Of a stretch of 64,000 bases of DNA, positions 33,988-43,200 are shown one piece after another; position 1 is the stretch's first letter, and the number at the start of each line of letters is the position of its first letter. Source of the stretch: Myxococcales bacterium (GTDB lineage Bacteria; Myxococcota_A; Polyangia; Palsa-1104; JAEUJZ01); NCBI GenBank assembly GCA_016794365.1, contig JAEUKB010000096.1, forward strand, positions 20,719 to 84,718. Reading direction: 5' to 3'. A program made the position numbers and the translations under genes. Below the pieces are notes generated by a model. That model was not told the DNA's origin. It did not search any database and saw only the letters and a program-made list of their open reading frames with translations.

Positions 33988-34764
33988 ATGCCGAGCCGTT
34001 TGCGTACCGAGCACCAAGGCAATGTGCTGGTGATCTCGCTGTCCAACTTGTCCAGAGCCAATGCGGTCGATGATGCGCTGCTCCTGAGCCTGCGTGAAGC
34101 GATCACTGCTGCGGCAGCTCACGGAGCGCGTGCGGCGGTGCTGACCGGCGCGGGAGGCGTGTTCTGTGCGGGCTATGATCTGAATGCGCTGCCTCCCGAT
34201 CCGGATCGAAGCTGGCTGCGTGGACACGGAGAGCTGGAAGCGACGCTGCGACTGCTGCGGGAAGGTCCGCTCCCGACGGTGGCAGCGATGACGGGCGCGG
34301 CAGTGGGGGCCGGTCTGGAAATCGCGCTGTCCTGTGATCTGCGGGTTGCACACGCCGAAGTGGTGATGCAGATGCCGCCGGTCAAGCTCGGGATCGTCTA
34401 TACGCTGGAAGGAATCTGGCGACTGGCGACGCTGTGCGGTGCAGCGCGAGCGCGTGAGCTGCTGCTGCTGGCCGAGCCGATCAGCGCCGAGACAGGTCAC
34501 AAGCTGGGCTTGGTGTCGCGGATTGTGCCCGCCGATAAGGTGCTGGATACCGCGTGTGAGCTGGCACGCAAGGTGGCCATGCAGCCGCGTCCCGCCGTCC
34601 AAGGTACACGTCGCCTGATTGAACACCTTCTGCGCTCGGGTCCAGTGCTGAGCGAAGATCAGGCCGAAGAACTGCTGGCCCTGCGCCTCGAATCTTGGCA
34701 AAGCCCCGAAGCCCACGCTGCACGCCAGAGCCTACGTCAGCGCAAACGACCCGAGCGAAGCTAA
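33988..34764 (+). CDS. enoyl-CoA hydratase/isomerase family protein
   Basis: 258 residues from ATG 33988; AGGGGGAG lies 9 bp upstream. Crotonase fold: oxyanion-hole strands VLTGAGGVFCAGYDL and MTGAAVGAGLEIALSCDL. Of the two catalytic Glu of true hydratases, the second region reads MPPVKLGIVY with no Glu, so the reaction may be isomerisation, hydrolysis or decarboxylation rather than hydration. Cytosolic trimer or hexamer expected. No fatty-acid genes adjoin it. Confidence 0.9.
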   Translation: MPSRLRTEHQGNVLVISLSNLSRANAVDDALLLSLREAITAAAAHGARAAVLTGAGGVFCAGYDLNALPPDPDRSWLRGHGELEATLRLLREGPLPTVAAMTGAAVGAGLEIALSCDLRVAHAEVVMQMPPVKLGIVYTLEGIWRLATLCGAARARELLLLAEPISAETGHKLGLVSRIVPADKVLDTACELARKVAMQPRPAVQGTRRLIEHLLRSGPVLSEDQAEELLALRLESWQSPEAHAARQSLRQRKRPERS

Positions 34765-34892
34765 GTGAAGCCGACGCGAAGCTGACCGAAGCCAACCGTC
34801 CAGCCACTGCCCGCGCCAACATCGCGCCAATCGAAGCGACACGGCATTGCTCCCTAGACGGGTGATGGAGTAAGCGGATAAGATAGGCCGAA

Positions 34893-37295
34893 GTGTCTTG
34901 TCTCTCTCATCGCTTGCCTAGGGCACTCTATGCGCTCGTGCTTCTGTACGGGCTCTTGGCTTCCTTTTCGGCCCGAGCCAGCTTTTTTGACTCGTCGCCT
35001 GGAAAGCTCGCCAAAGGTCACGCCGAAATCGACGGAGCCGCCAACTGCGTCAAATGCCACCCGGCGGGAAGACGCGAGGTAGACGACAAAAAGTGCCTCG
35101 ATTGTCACAAGCCGGTTGCGGATCGGATTGCGCAAAAGATCGGTCTGCACGCTTCTCCCAAAGCGGCGGGCCGTCCGTGCGTGCTCTGTCACAAAGAACA
35201 CCGAGGGCTCGACGCCGACCTGTTCGGCTGGGTCACGATGGGCGGTCAGCAGAAGTTCAATCACGACACCACAACGCGCTTCCCGCTTCAGGGTCGTCAC
35301 TCGGTGGTGGACTGCAAAGACTGTCACAAACAGCAGACCAAGACGGGTCGTCCGAGCTTCCTGCTCGCACCGATGGCCTGCGTCGGCTGTCACAAGTCTC
35401 CGCACGGAGAGCTACACGAACAGGTCGCCAACTGCGAGCGCTGCCACGACGCCAAGAACTGGCGCGCGCTCGATCCGTCGAAGTTTGATCACAACCAAGA
35501 CACGCGCTTCCCGATCGAGACCAAGCACGCGGGCGTTCCTTGCAATAGCTGTCACCCGCGCACGATGTTCCGACTGACCAACTGGGCGATGGACTGCACG
35601 CCGTGTCACAAAAACGTCCACGGTGAGTCGCTGTTCGGTCAGAAAAAATGCACGCTCTGTCACAGCGCCAAAGTCGAGTGGAAGACCGTCGATTTTGACC
35701 ACAACCACAAGACGCGCTTTGCGCTGGAAGGTCCGCACAAAAAGCCGTGTGCGTCGTGCCATCCTGCGACGGCAACCAAGTCTCCGGGGCGCAACTGCGA
35801 TGCGTGTCACAAAGACGCGCACGAAGGTCGCTTCAGCAAGCTCGGTGAGTGCTCGACGTGTCACTTATCGACGACGTGGGGCCCCGAGCTGAAGTTTGAG
35901 CACAACAAGACGCGCTTTCCGCTCATCGGACGTCACGCCGCCGTCTCATGTCGCGCATGTCACCGAGGCAAAAACCCGGCGGAGTTTGAAAACTTCGACG
36001 CCATCGTCAAGGTCACGAGCACCGGCAAAGGCAAAAAGAACACAACGACGACGATCGACTGCATGGGCTGCCACCAGCACGCCAACGTCCACAAGAAGCA
36101 GTTCACGTCGGACCAGTGCTTGCAATGTCACCAAAAGCCCGGCGAGGTCAAACAGAGCGTCGATCCCAAAGCCGTCAATGAGCGCGTCAAGATCGGTCAC
36201 GGTCCCGGCAAGCCATTCCAGCTGATCGATGGTCACGTCATCGATGGTGTGAAGATCAAAGACTGTCGCTCGTGCCACAAAGACGATCAGTATCGCGACA
36301 CGCCGTCGATGTGCGGAGCCTGTCACGAAGACCGTCTGCACAAAGGCTCACTCGGCAAAGACACCTGCAACAACTGTCACGAAGGTGCGCGCTGGGCTGC
36401 GACCAAGTTCAACCACGATCAGAGCAACTATCCTCTCGTCGGAAAGCACAAAGAAGCGCGCTGCGAAGGCTGCCATCCGTCTCGTCGCTACAAACCGACA
36501 CCGATGCAGTGTAGCGACGGTGGATGCCACCTAAAGGACGATGCGCACAGACGCAGCCTCGGATTACAGTGCGAGTCTTGCCACAGCCCGACGGGACAAA
36601 ACAGCTTCGACCACAACGATCCGAAGGTCAAAGATCGCTGGAAGCTCGATGGCAAGCACATGGCGGTGCGCTGCCAAGGCTGCCATCCGTCGCAGAAGTA
36701 CAAGCCAACTCCGACCCAGTGTCAGGAATGTCACGCCGATCCCGAAGCCCACAAGGGAGAGCTAGGCATTCGCTGCCAAGGCTGTCACGAGCCCGCGACG
36801 TGGAAGAAGATCCACACCGGACACGACATCTTCCCGGTTCGCTTCGGTGGTGCGCACGATCGCTTGTTCTGCAAAGAGTGCCATCCGAGCGGACGCGTGC
36901 TGCAAGGACTGGCGCAGCTTTGCATTGGCTGTCACCAGCGCGACGACGTTCACCACAACTCGCTCGGGCCGCGCTGTAGCGACTGTCACACCCAGCAGAC
37001 GTTCACCGGCGCACGCTTTTATCACGACCGAGTGGGCTGCACGCTCACTGGCGTCCATCGCGTCTTGCCGTGCAGCGACTGTCACAAGGGCGGAAACTAC
37101 GCGGGCGTCTCTCCGGCGTGTATTTCATGCCATCGCGACGACGCGGTTCGTGCGGCGGCCCTGCGCATTACCACCGACGGACTACCAGCGGGTCAAGCCA
37201 ATCGCCACGATGCCCAGGTAAGCTGCGGAAGCTGCCACAACACCGCAAGCTTCCGTGTCAGCCGCCTGGTGGGAACGGATTCGGTGTGTCGATGA
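34893..37295 (+). CDS. large multihaem c-type cytochrome with 30 haem motifs
   Basis: 800 residues from GTG 34893 (a TTG eight codons later is an alternative). Signal peptide of about 30 residues (LYALVLLYGLLASFSARAS). I count 29 CxxCH motifs and one CxxxxCH (QCSDGGCH, near residue 545), so up to 30 haems, about one per 27 residues. A repeated module F-x-H-N-x-x-T-R-F-P-L-x-G-x-H followed by CxxCH recurs at least eight times. No transmembrane helix follows the signal peptide, so it is periplasmic or surface-bound. Its stop overlaps the start of the barrel gene (ATGA). This pairing fits a porin-cytochrome electron conduit; the direction of electron flow is unknown. Confidence 0.95.
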   Translation: MSCLSHRLPRALYALVLLYGLLASFSARASFFDSSPGKLAKGHAEIDGAANCVKCHPAGRREVDDKKCLDCHKPVADRIAQKIGLHASPKAAGRPCVLCHKEHRGLDADLFGWVTMGGQQKFNHDTTTRFPLQGRHSVVDCKDCHKQQTKTGRPSFLLAPMACVGCHKSPHGELHEQVANCERCHDAKNWRALDPSKFDHNQDTRFPIETKHAGVPCNSCHPRTMFRLTNWAMDCTPCHKNVHGESLFGQKKCTLCHSAKVEWKTVDFDHNHKTRFALEGPHKKPCASCHPATATKSPGRNCDACHKDAHEGRFSKLGECSTCHLSTTWGPELKFEHNKTRFPLIGRHAAVSCRACHRGKNPAEFENFDAIVKVTSTGKGKKNTTTTIDCMGCHQHANVHKKQFTSDQCLQCHQKPGEVKQSVDPKAVNERVKIGHGPGKPFQLIDGHVIDGVKIKDCRSCHKDDQYRDTPSMCGACHEDRLHKGSLGKDTCNNCHEGARWAATKFNHDQSNYPLVGKHKEARCEGCHPSRRYKPTPMQCSDGGCHLKDDAHRRSLGLQCESCHSPTGQNSFDHNDPKVKDRWKLDGKHMAVRCQGCHPSQKYKPTPTQCQECHADPEAHKGELGIRCQGCHEPATWKKIHTGHDIFPVRFGGAHDRLFCKECHPSGRVLQGLAQLCIGCHQRDDVHHNSLGPRCSDCHTQQTFTGARFYHDRVGCTLTGVHRVLPCSDCHKGGNYAGVSPACISCHRDDAVRAAALRITTDGLPAGQANRHDAQVSCGSCHNTASFRVSRLVGTDSVCR

Positions 37296-39070
37296 GGGGG
37301 AAGCTTCTTTTTGCGGCGCTGCTGCTGGCTGCTCCGTCGCTAGCCACCGCTGGACCGGTTTATCGCGGCAAAGTCTCGCTGACCGGCTTCTACTACACCG
37401 AAGACGACGGCGTGGATCCGACGCTGAACATCGACAAGCGGATCGCGACCAACTCCAACCTGGGGCTGCTGGACTTCCGAGCGACGGTGCTGGCGTCGCG
37501 GATGTGGAAAGAGCGCATCGACTTCAAGCTCGATTTCCGTCTGCGACTGACCGGCAGCCTCGACTTCGAGCGCAAGTTCAATACCAACAGTCAGCTCTCG
37601 GGAGACGACTTTTATAAGACACCGCTTGGCATCTCGGCCCGAGGCTATCTCGGTGGACGTGAGTACGATCTGCGCGAAGCGTATGTCACCTTTCGTCCTG
37701 TTTCGACGTGGCATCTGTCGCTGGGACGGATGTACGTGTCGGAAACCGATGCCATCAAGATCGACGGTGTTCGGCTTGCGCACGACTTCGGATCGCACTG
37801 GTACGGAAGCGCGTTCGTCGGTGGCTATCCCAATCCCTACTCGCGATCCCTGTTCACCGACTACGTCGCACCGTGTGGCGCAGGCGTCGCGGGTCAGCGA
37901 AACACGACACCGACGCTGATTGCTGGACCGTTTGATCCGACGCCCGAAGAGCTGGCGACACAGCAGTGCCAGACCGACGGTGGAAAGTTCGGCATCGTCG
38001 GTGGAGTTGGCGCACGCTACACCTATAGCTCGCTGTGGGGCAGCGTCGGTGCCGCTGGGTCATTTTTTATGGGCCCTGGCGACGGTGGCCAGGTCATTCC
38101 CAACCTGAGCGCCGTTACGCCGATGAATGGCAGTCCGATTCAGGAAAACCTGCGGCCTCCGTCGGATGCACTCGATGCACCGCGTATCTTTATCAGCTGG
38201 TTTAATTCCTGGCGTCCGCACGAGCGCGTCGATCTGATGAGCGATCTCGTCGTCGATCTGTACGGCTCGGCGGGACCGCAGCTAACGCGCGCCGTGATTC
38301 TGTCGTCTATCCGAGCGCTCAGCGACGATCGTCTGACGATTCGCCTTGGCTATTCACACATGTCGTCGCTGGCGATCAACATGTATCTGTCGCGGCTTGT
38401 CTACAACCGGGCCGCCGGAACCACGCTCGCCGCCATCGGTGCCAGTGCCGTCGAAAACAACCTCACCGTCTTGCGTACAGGCCGCGACGAAGGACGTGTC
38501 ACGCTCGACAGTCGCTTCTTCCGTCGTCTCGGCGGCTTCATCGAAGGACGTGTTCGCGCCCGCGCGCTCATCAACGGCGCAAGCGTTCCCGATGTCTACA
38601 ACACCACGACGTACACCAAGAACACGTCGAACCTCGCTGGCGATGTCTCCGTCGGAGTCCGCGACACCGGATCACTGCTTGGCATTCGCGCCAGCCTGAT
38701 CTACAGCCTGATCTTCGACTATCGCGCGACGAACCACATCGTCAGCTTCGACGTAGGCCGCGACTTTTGGAAAGAGCGCATCACCGCGTCTCTCGGCTAC
38801 ACCGCAGCGATCACGACCGATCAGTTCGCCAATAATGACAAAGTGTTCTGTACGCCAAGTGACCCATTTTCTGGCTGCTTCGGAAAGCGCGCTGGCATGA
38901 CCCACGAGGTCAACGCCCAGCTCGCTCTCAACCCATGGCGCACGCTGTTCTTCTTGGCGGATTACCGACTGATCGCGATGTCTTCGGAAGACCGCAAAGA
39001 TCTACCGACCAAAGAAGTGCCGACCGTCATCACCCACGCGATCTTGTTCCGCAGCGAGTTCCGTTGGTGA
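37292..39070 (+). CDS. predicted outer-membrane barrel partner of the multihaem cytochrome
   Basis: 592 residues from ATG 37292, overlapping the cytochrome stop by 4 bp. Signal peptide ends SLATAG. The mature protein has many amphipathic strands with short turns and ends RSEFRW, an aromatic C-terminus as in outer-membrane barrels. Two Cys pairs (about residues 200-230 and near 530) could form disulphides in loops. Size and position parallel MtrB/PioB-type porins that sheathe a cytochrome, though I do not recognise sequence motifs of those families. Followed by a small inverted repeat at 39088-39105. Confidence 0.85.
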   Translation: MRGKLLFAALLLAAPSLATAGPVYRGKVSLTGFYYTEDDGVDPTLNIDKRIATNSNLGLLDFRATVLASRMWKERIDFKLDFRLRLTGSLDFERKFNTNSQLSGDDFYKTPLGISARGYLGGREYDLREAYVTFRPVSTWHLSLGRMYVSETDAIKIDGVRLAHDFGSHWYGSAFVGGYPNPYSRSLFTDYVAPCGAGVAGQRNTTPTLIAGPFDPTPEELATQQCQTDGGKFGIVGGVGARYTYSSLWGSVGAAGSFFMGPGDGGQVIPNLSAVTPMNGSPIQENLRPPSDALDAPRIFISWFNSWRPHERVDLMSDLVVDLYGSAGPQLTRAVILSSIRALSDDRLTIRLGYSHMSSLAINMYLSRLVYNRAAGTTLAAIGASAVENNLTVLRTGRDEGRVTLDSRFFRRLGGFIEGRVRARALINGASVPDVYNTTTYTKNTSNLAGDVSVGVRDTGSLLGIRASLIYSLIFDYRATNHIVSFDVGRDFWKERITASLGYTAAITTDQFANNDKVFCTPSDPFSGCFGKRAGMTHEVNAQLALNPWRTLFFLADYRLIAMSSEDRKDLPTKEVPTVITHAILFRSEFRW

Positions 39071-39087
39071 TGAAAATCCGACCAATT

Positions 39088-39105
39088 CAGTAATCCAAAT
39101 TACTG
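39088..39105. other. perfect 7-bp inverted repeat
   Basis: CAGTAAT, four-base loop CCAA, ATTACTG. It lies 17 bp after the barrel gene stop. No T-run follows, so it is either a weak terminator or RNA-stabilising hairpin of the cytochrome operon, or an operator for mepA. Confidence 0.6.
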
Positions 39106-39175
39106 TATCGAGCGATAAACTTCTCATTTCTGCCTCTTCTCTGCCACCTGGACGCTGTGGCATACTGGAGTCACC

Positions 39176-40051
39176 ATGCGCAGCAATTCCCGTCGAGGTC
39201 TTCTGCTCCTGGCCCTGCCCTGCTTGCTCCTTGGCTGCATTGGCCCAGGCTTGCTGACGGACGGAGGCAGCGTCGCCATGGGCAGCTTCAACAACGGCGC
39301 ACTCCGTCGCGGACGCAAGCTGCCCGACGAAGGCCCCGGCTTCGTTGTTCCCACGATCTGGCGCGAGCGCGGCGCCAACTACGGCACCGACGAAATTGTC
39401 TCGGCCATCATGCGGGCAGCCAAGCGCGTCGCCAAAGAGCATCCCGGTGGCACACTCGGCGTCGCAGACATCGCCATGAAAGGCGGCGGCGAAAGCAAGC
39501 TGCATCGCTCACACGAAAACGGCCACGATGCCGACTTGATCTATTACGCCGTCGATGAGGAAGGCCAGCCGATTGCGCCTGTGTCGGCGATGCCACGCTA
39601 CGGCGCGGGCCTGCGATCCCTAACCGTCCGCGCGACGCCTGGTGTGACTTTCGAGGAATTTACGCCGCGCAAGTTCGATGTCCGTCGCAACTGGGCGCTG
39701 GTGCGTGCGCTCCTCGAAGATCCCGAGATCGAGATCCAGTTTTTGTTCATCCACAACCGCCTGCGCAACGTCTTGCTCCAGCACGCGCGTGACCGTCGAG
39801 AAAATGAAGAGCTGATCGAGCGCGCCGAGGCTGTTCTCAAGCAGCCCGGTGACACGCTACCCCACGACGATCACCTGCACCTGCGCATCTACTGCTCCCC
39901 GAGCGATCGTGCGCTGGGCTGTCGCGACGGTGGCCCGCTGCGCTTCTGGCGCAAGCGCTACAAGTACATGCCACCGCGTCCCAAGCATGACAGCGCCGAG
40001 CTTCTGTCGAGCCTGGTTCGTCAGCGCACAACCACTCGCACCTTCCGCTAG
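39176..40051 (+). CDS. mepA: MepA-like murein endopeptidase lipoprotein
   Basis: 291 residues. Lipobox LLLGC with Cys near 21 indicates a lipoprotein. The LAS-type metallopeptidase motifs are present: SHENGHDADL (zinc His and Asp, about 112-121) and HDDHLHLRIYC (about 225-235). MepA cleaves the D-Ala-meso-diaminopimelate cross-link of peptidoglycan. E. coli MepA is a soluble periplasmic protein of 274 residues; here it is predicted to be lipid-anchored. Stands between the cytochrome operon and uvrA on the same strand. Confidence 0.9.
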   Translation: MRSNSRRGLLLLALPCLLLGCIGPGLLTDGGSVAMGSFNNGALRRGRKLPDEGPGFVVPTIWRERGANYGTDEIVSAIMRAAKRVAKEHPGGTLGVADIAMKGGGESKLHRSHENGHDADLIYYAVDEEGQPIAPVSAMPRYGAGLRSLTVRATPGVTFEEFTPRKFDVRRNWALVRALLEDPEIEIQFLFIHNRLRNVLLQHARDRRENEELIERAEAVLKQPGDTLPHDDHLHLRIYCSPSDRALGCRDGGPLRFWRKRYKYMPPRPKHDSAELLSSLVRQRTTTRTFR

Positions 40052-40229
40052 CCTTCGCTTTTCCCGCTTGATTCGCTGTCGCGTTCGCTCGTCGAGCGCT
40101 CGACTTGCCGTCTGAAGCCGCTTTTTCCCTCTTTTCGATCGCAGCGTTGTGCGCTTTTCTGCGCAAGCTTCATCCAATCAGCGTGCGCGACCCACACAAC
40201 GTACCGTCGCGTCCGTCAGGAAGGCCACG

Positions 40230-43200
40230 ATGTCATCGATGCTGCCGATCTCCCTACGCGGAGCCAAAACCCACAACCTTCAGTCGGTAGACCTGCGTCT
40301 AGAAGCTGGATCGCTGGTCGCGCTGTGCGGCCCGAGTGGATCCGGGAAGTCGTCGCTGGCACTCGATACGCTGTATGCCGAAGGTCAGCGTCGCTTCGTC
40401 GAGAGCTTCAGTCCCTACGCTCGTCAGTTTCTCGAACGACTGCCTCGTCCCGACGTAGAGAGCCTTGAGCCCGTCGCTGCCGCAGTGGCTGTCGATCGAC
40501 GCGCACCGGTCAAGTCCAGTCGTTCGACGCTGGCGACGCTGACCGATATCGAGCCGTATCTTTCTGCGCTGTTTGCGGCGGAAGCGGTGCCGCGCTGTCC
40601 AAGCTGTCAGCTCTCTGCGCAGGTGATCGCTGCCGTCGATGCAGCCGAACGAATCAGCGCCACCCACGATGGACAGAGCGCGATCGTGACATTTGCCGTC
40701 GGAAGTAGCGAAGAAGCGCGCGTCGCTCTACCTCGTCTGCGAGAGCATGGCTTCCGTCGTCTACTCATCGATGATGAGCCGCTGGATGTCGAATCCGATC
40801 AAATTCCCGACGCAGCAGTCGTTCATGTCGTCGTCGATCGCATGGTCTTGTCCAGTGCAGATCGCGGACGCTTTGTCGATGCGATCGAGCTTTGTCACCG
40901 TCACAGTTCCGCCGCTGAAGTGCGAATCATCCGTCGCAAAAACCAAGCTGCGGATGCGTCTGCACGCTCGCGCTACAGCTCAACCGATCGGATTGTCGTC
41001 GGAAAGGATCTTCATTGTCCCGGCTGCGCGCGCACCTTCGAGCCACCGCACGCTCGCCTGTTTTCGTACAACTCTCCGCTCGGTGCGTGTCCAGCCTGCA
41101 AGGGCTTTGGCCGCGTCATCGGCATCGACTGGGACAAGGTCATTCCCGACGGAAGCAAATCCATCCAGCAAGGCGCGATTCGTCCGTGGAATGGTCAAAT
41201 TTCGCAGTGGGAGCGCGCGGCGCTGGCTCGCTATGCCGAGTCCCAGCGCATTCCACTCGACAAGCCGTGGGACAAGCTGACCAAAGCGCAGCAGGAAAAA
41301 GTGCTCGCCGGAGAAGGCACTTGGGACGACGGAAAGTATCCAGGTGTGCGCGCGTGGTTTCAGTTTCTCGAGTCACGAACCTACAAGATGCACGTTCGGG
41401 TGCTGCTGTCGCGCTATCGCTCGTATGAACTGTGTACGGTCTGTCACGGTGCGCGACTGAACCCGACGGCGCTGTCGTATCGCGTCGGACAAAAAAACCT
41501 GGCGGAGTGGCATTCCGACGGTGTGAGCGCATCACTGACAAAGCTTCTGGCGCTTTCTCCGCGCTCGTCGCAGGGCAAGCTCGTCGTCGATTCGCTACGC
41601 TCGCGGCTTGGCTTTTTGGAACAAGTTGGGCTCGGTTATCTGACGCTCGATCGGCAGGCGCGGACGCTGTCGGGCGGGGAAGCGCAGCGAGCCAGCTTGA
41701 CGACGGCACTCGGTGCGGGACTGACGGGAACGCTGTTTGTGCTGGATGAGCCGAGTGTTGGACTCCATCCAACAGATGTGCCGAAGCTGGGTCAGGCCAT
41801 GCGCAGCCTGGCACAGAGCGGCAACACCGTCCTTTTGATCGAGCACGAGCCGTCGCTGATTGCAGCCTGCGATCGCGCCATCGAGCTAGGACCCAAAGCC
41901 GGTCGCCACGGTGGACGCATTCTGTTCGACGGACCGCCGAGAGAGCTAACCACTCGTCCAGACTTACCGACGGGAGCTGCCTGGCAAAAACACTCGCTTC
42001 CGACGCGCAAGACCCGACCGTTTGCGACCGCACTGTCTCTGCTTGGTGTGACGGAAAACAACCTGCGCGACGTGGATGTGGACGTTCCACTCGGTGTGCT
42101 CGTCGCGGTCACAGGCCCGAGCGGATCTGGAAAATCGACGCTGGTTGAAGATGTCTTGTATCGCGCTGTCGCACGCGCGCTGGGGGATAGCAGCGTCGAA
42201 AAGCCCGGCGCGCATCGAGAACTACGTGGACTCTCGGGACTGCGCGGGGCTGTTCTCGTCGATCAGTCACCGCTTGGACGAACCACGCGAGGCAATGCCG
42301 CGACCTACACCAAGAGCTGGGATCGCTTCCGCGCACGCTTTGCAGCCCAAGCCGGTGCCATCGCTGCGGAGCTGACTGCATCTCACTTTTCGTTCAACGT
42401 CGCCAAGGGTCGCTGTGAAGCGTGCTCTGGTGAAGGCTATGAGACGGTTGAGATGCAGTTTCTCGCCGATGTCTCGCTGCTGTGTCCGGTCTGTCAAGGC
42501 AAGCGCTTTCGGCCCGAGGTGCTGGCGGTTCGACTCGGTGGCTTGACCGTCGCAGAAGTGCTGGACTTGTCGATTGAAGAAGCGCTGCTGCGCTTTGATC
42601 CACCGTCGGAACCAGATCCAGCGCTGCGACGGGCGCTCTCTCCGCTTGTGCGGGTTGGGCTCGGGTATCTGACGCTGGGACAGCCACTTTCGACGCTGTC
42701 AGGAGGGGAAGCGCAGCGACTGAAGCTAGCGCGCGCACTGTCCGAACCCGCCCGAGGCACACTGTTTGTCATCGACGAGCCAAGCGCAGGTCTGCACCCG
42801 GGAGATGTCGCTCCCGTCGTTGCTGCGCTGCATGCGCTATGTGACAACGGTGGCAGCGTTGTCGTCGTTGAGCATGATCTGGATGTGATTGCCCAAGCGG
42901 ACTGGGTGATTGATCTCGGTCCAGGCGGTGGTCCCGACGGAGGACACATCGTAGCCGCCGGAACGCCGAAGGAACTGGCCAAGCTAGCGACGAAGACTGG
43001 CACAGCGCTGAAGGCACGCATCAATCAGCAGCTTCAGTTTGCCGACGAAAACAGCGAACCATCCATCGGTGAAACCGTCATCTCCGTCGAGCATGCGAGA
43101 GAGCACAACTTGGCATCAGTCAGCTGCAAGCTTCCACACGGAGGTCTGACGGTGGTGACCGGACCGAGTGGCTCAGGCAAGTCGTCGCTGTGCTTCGATG

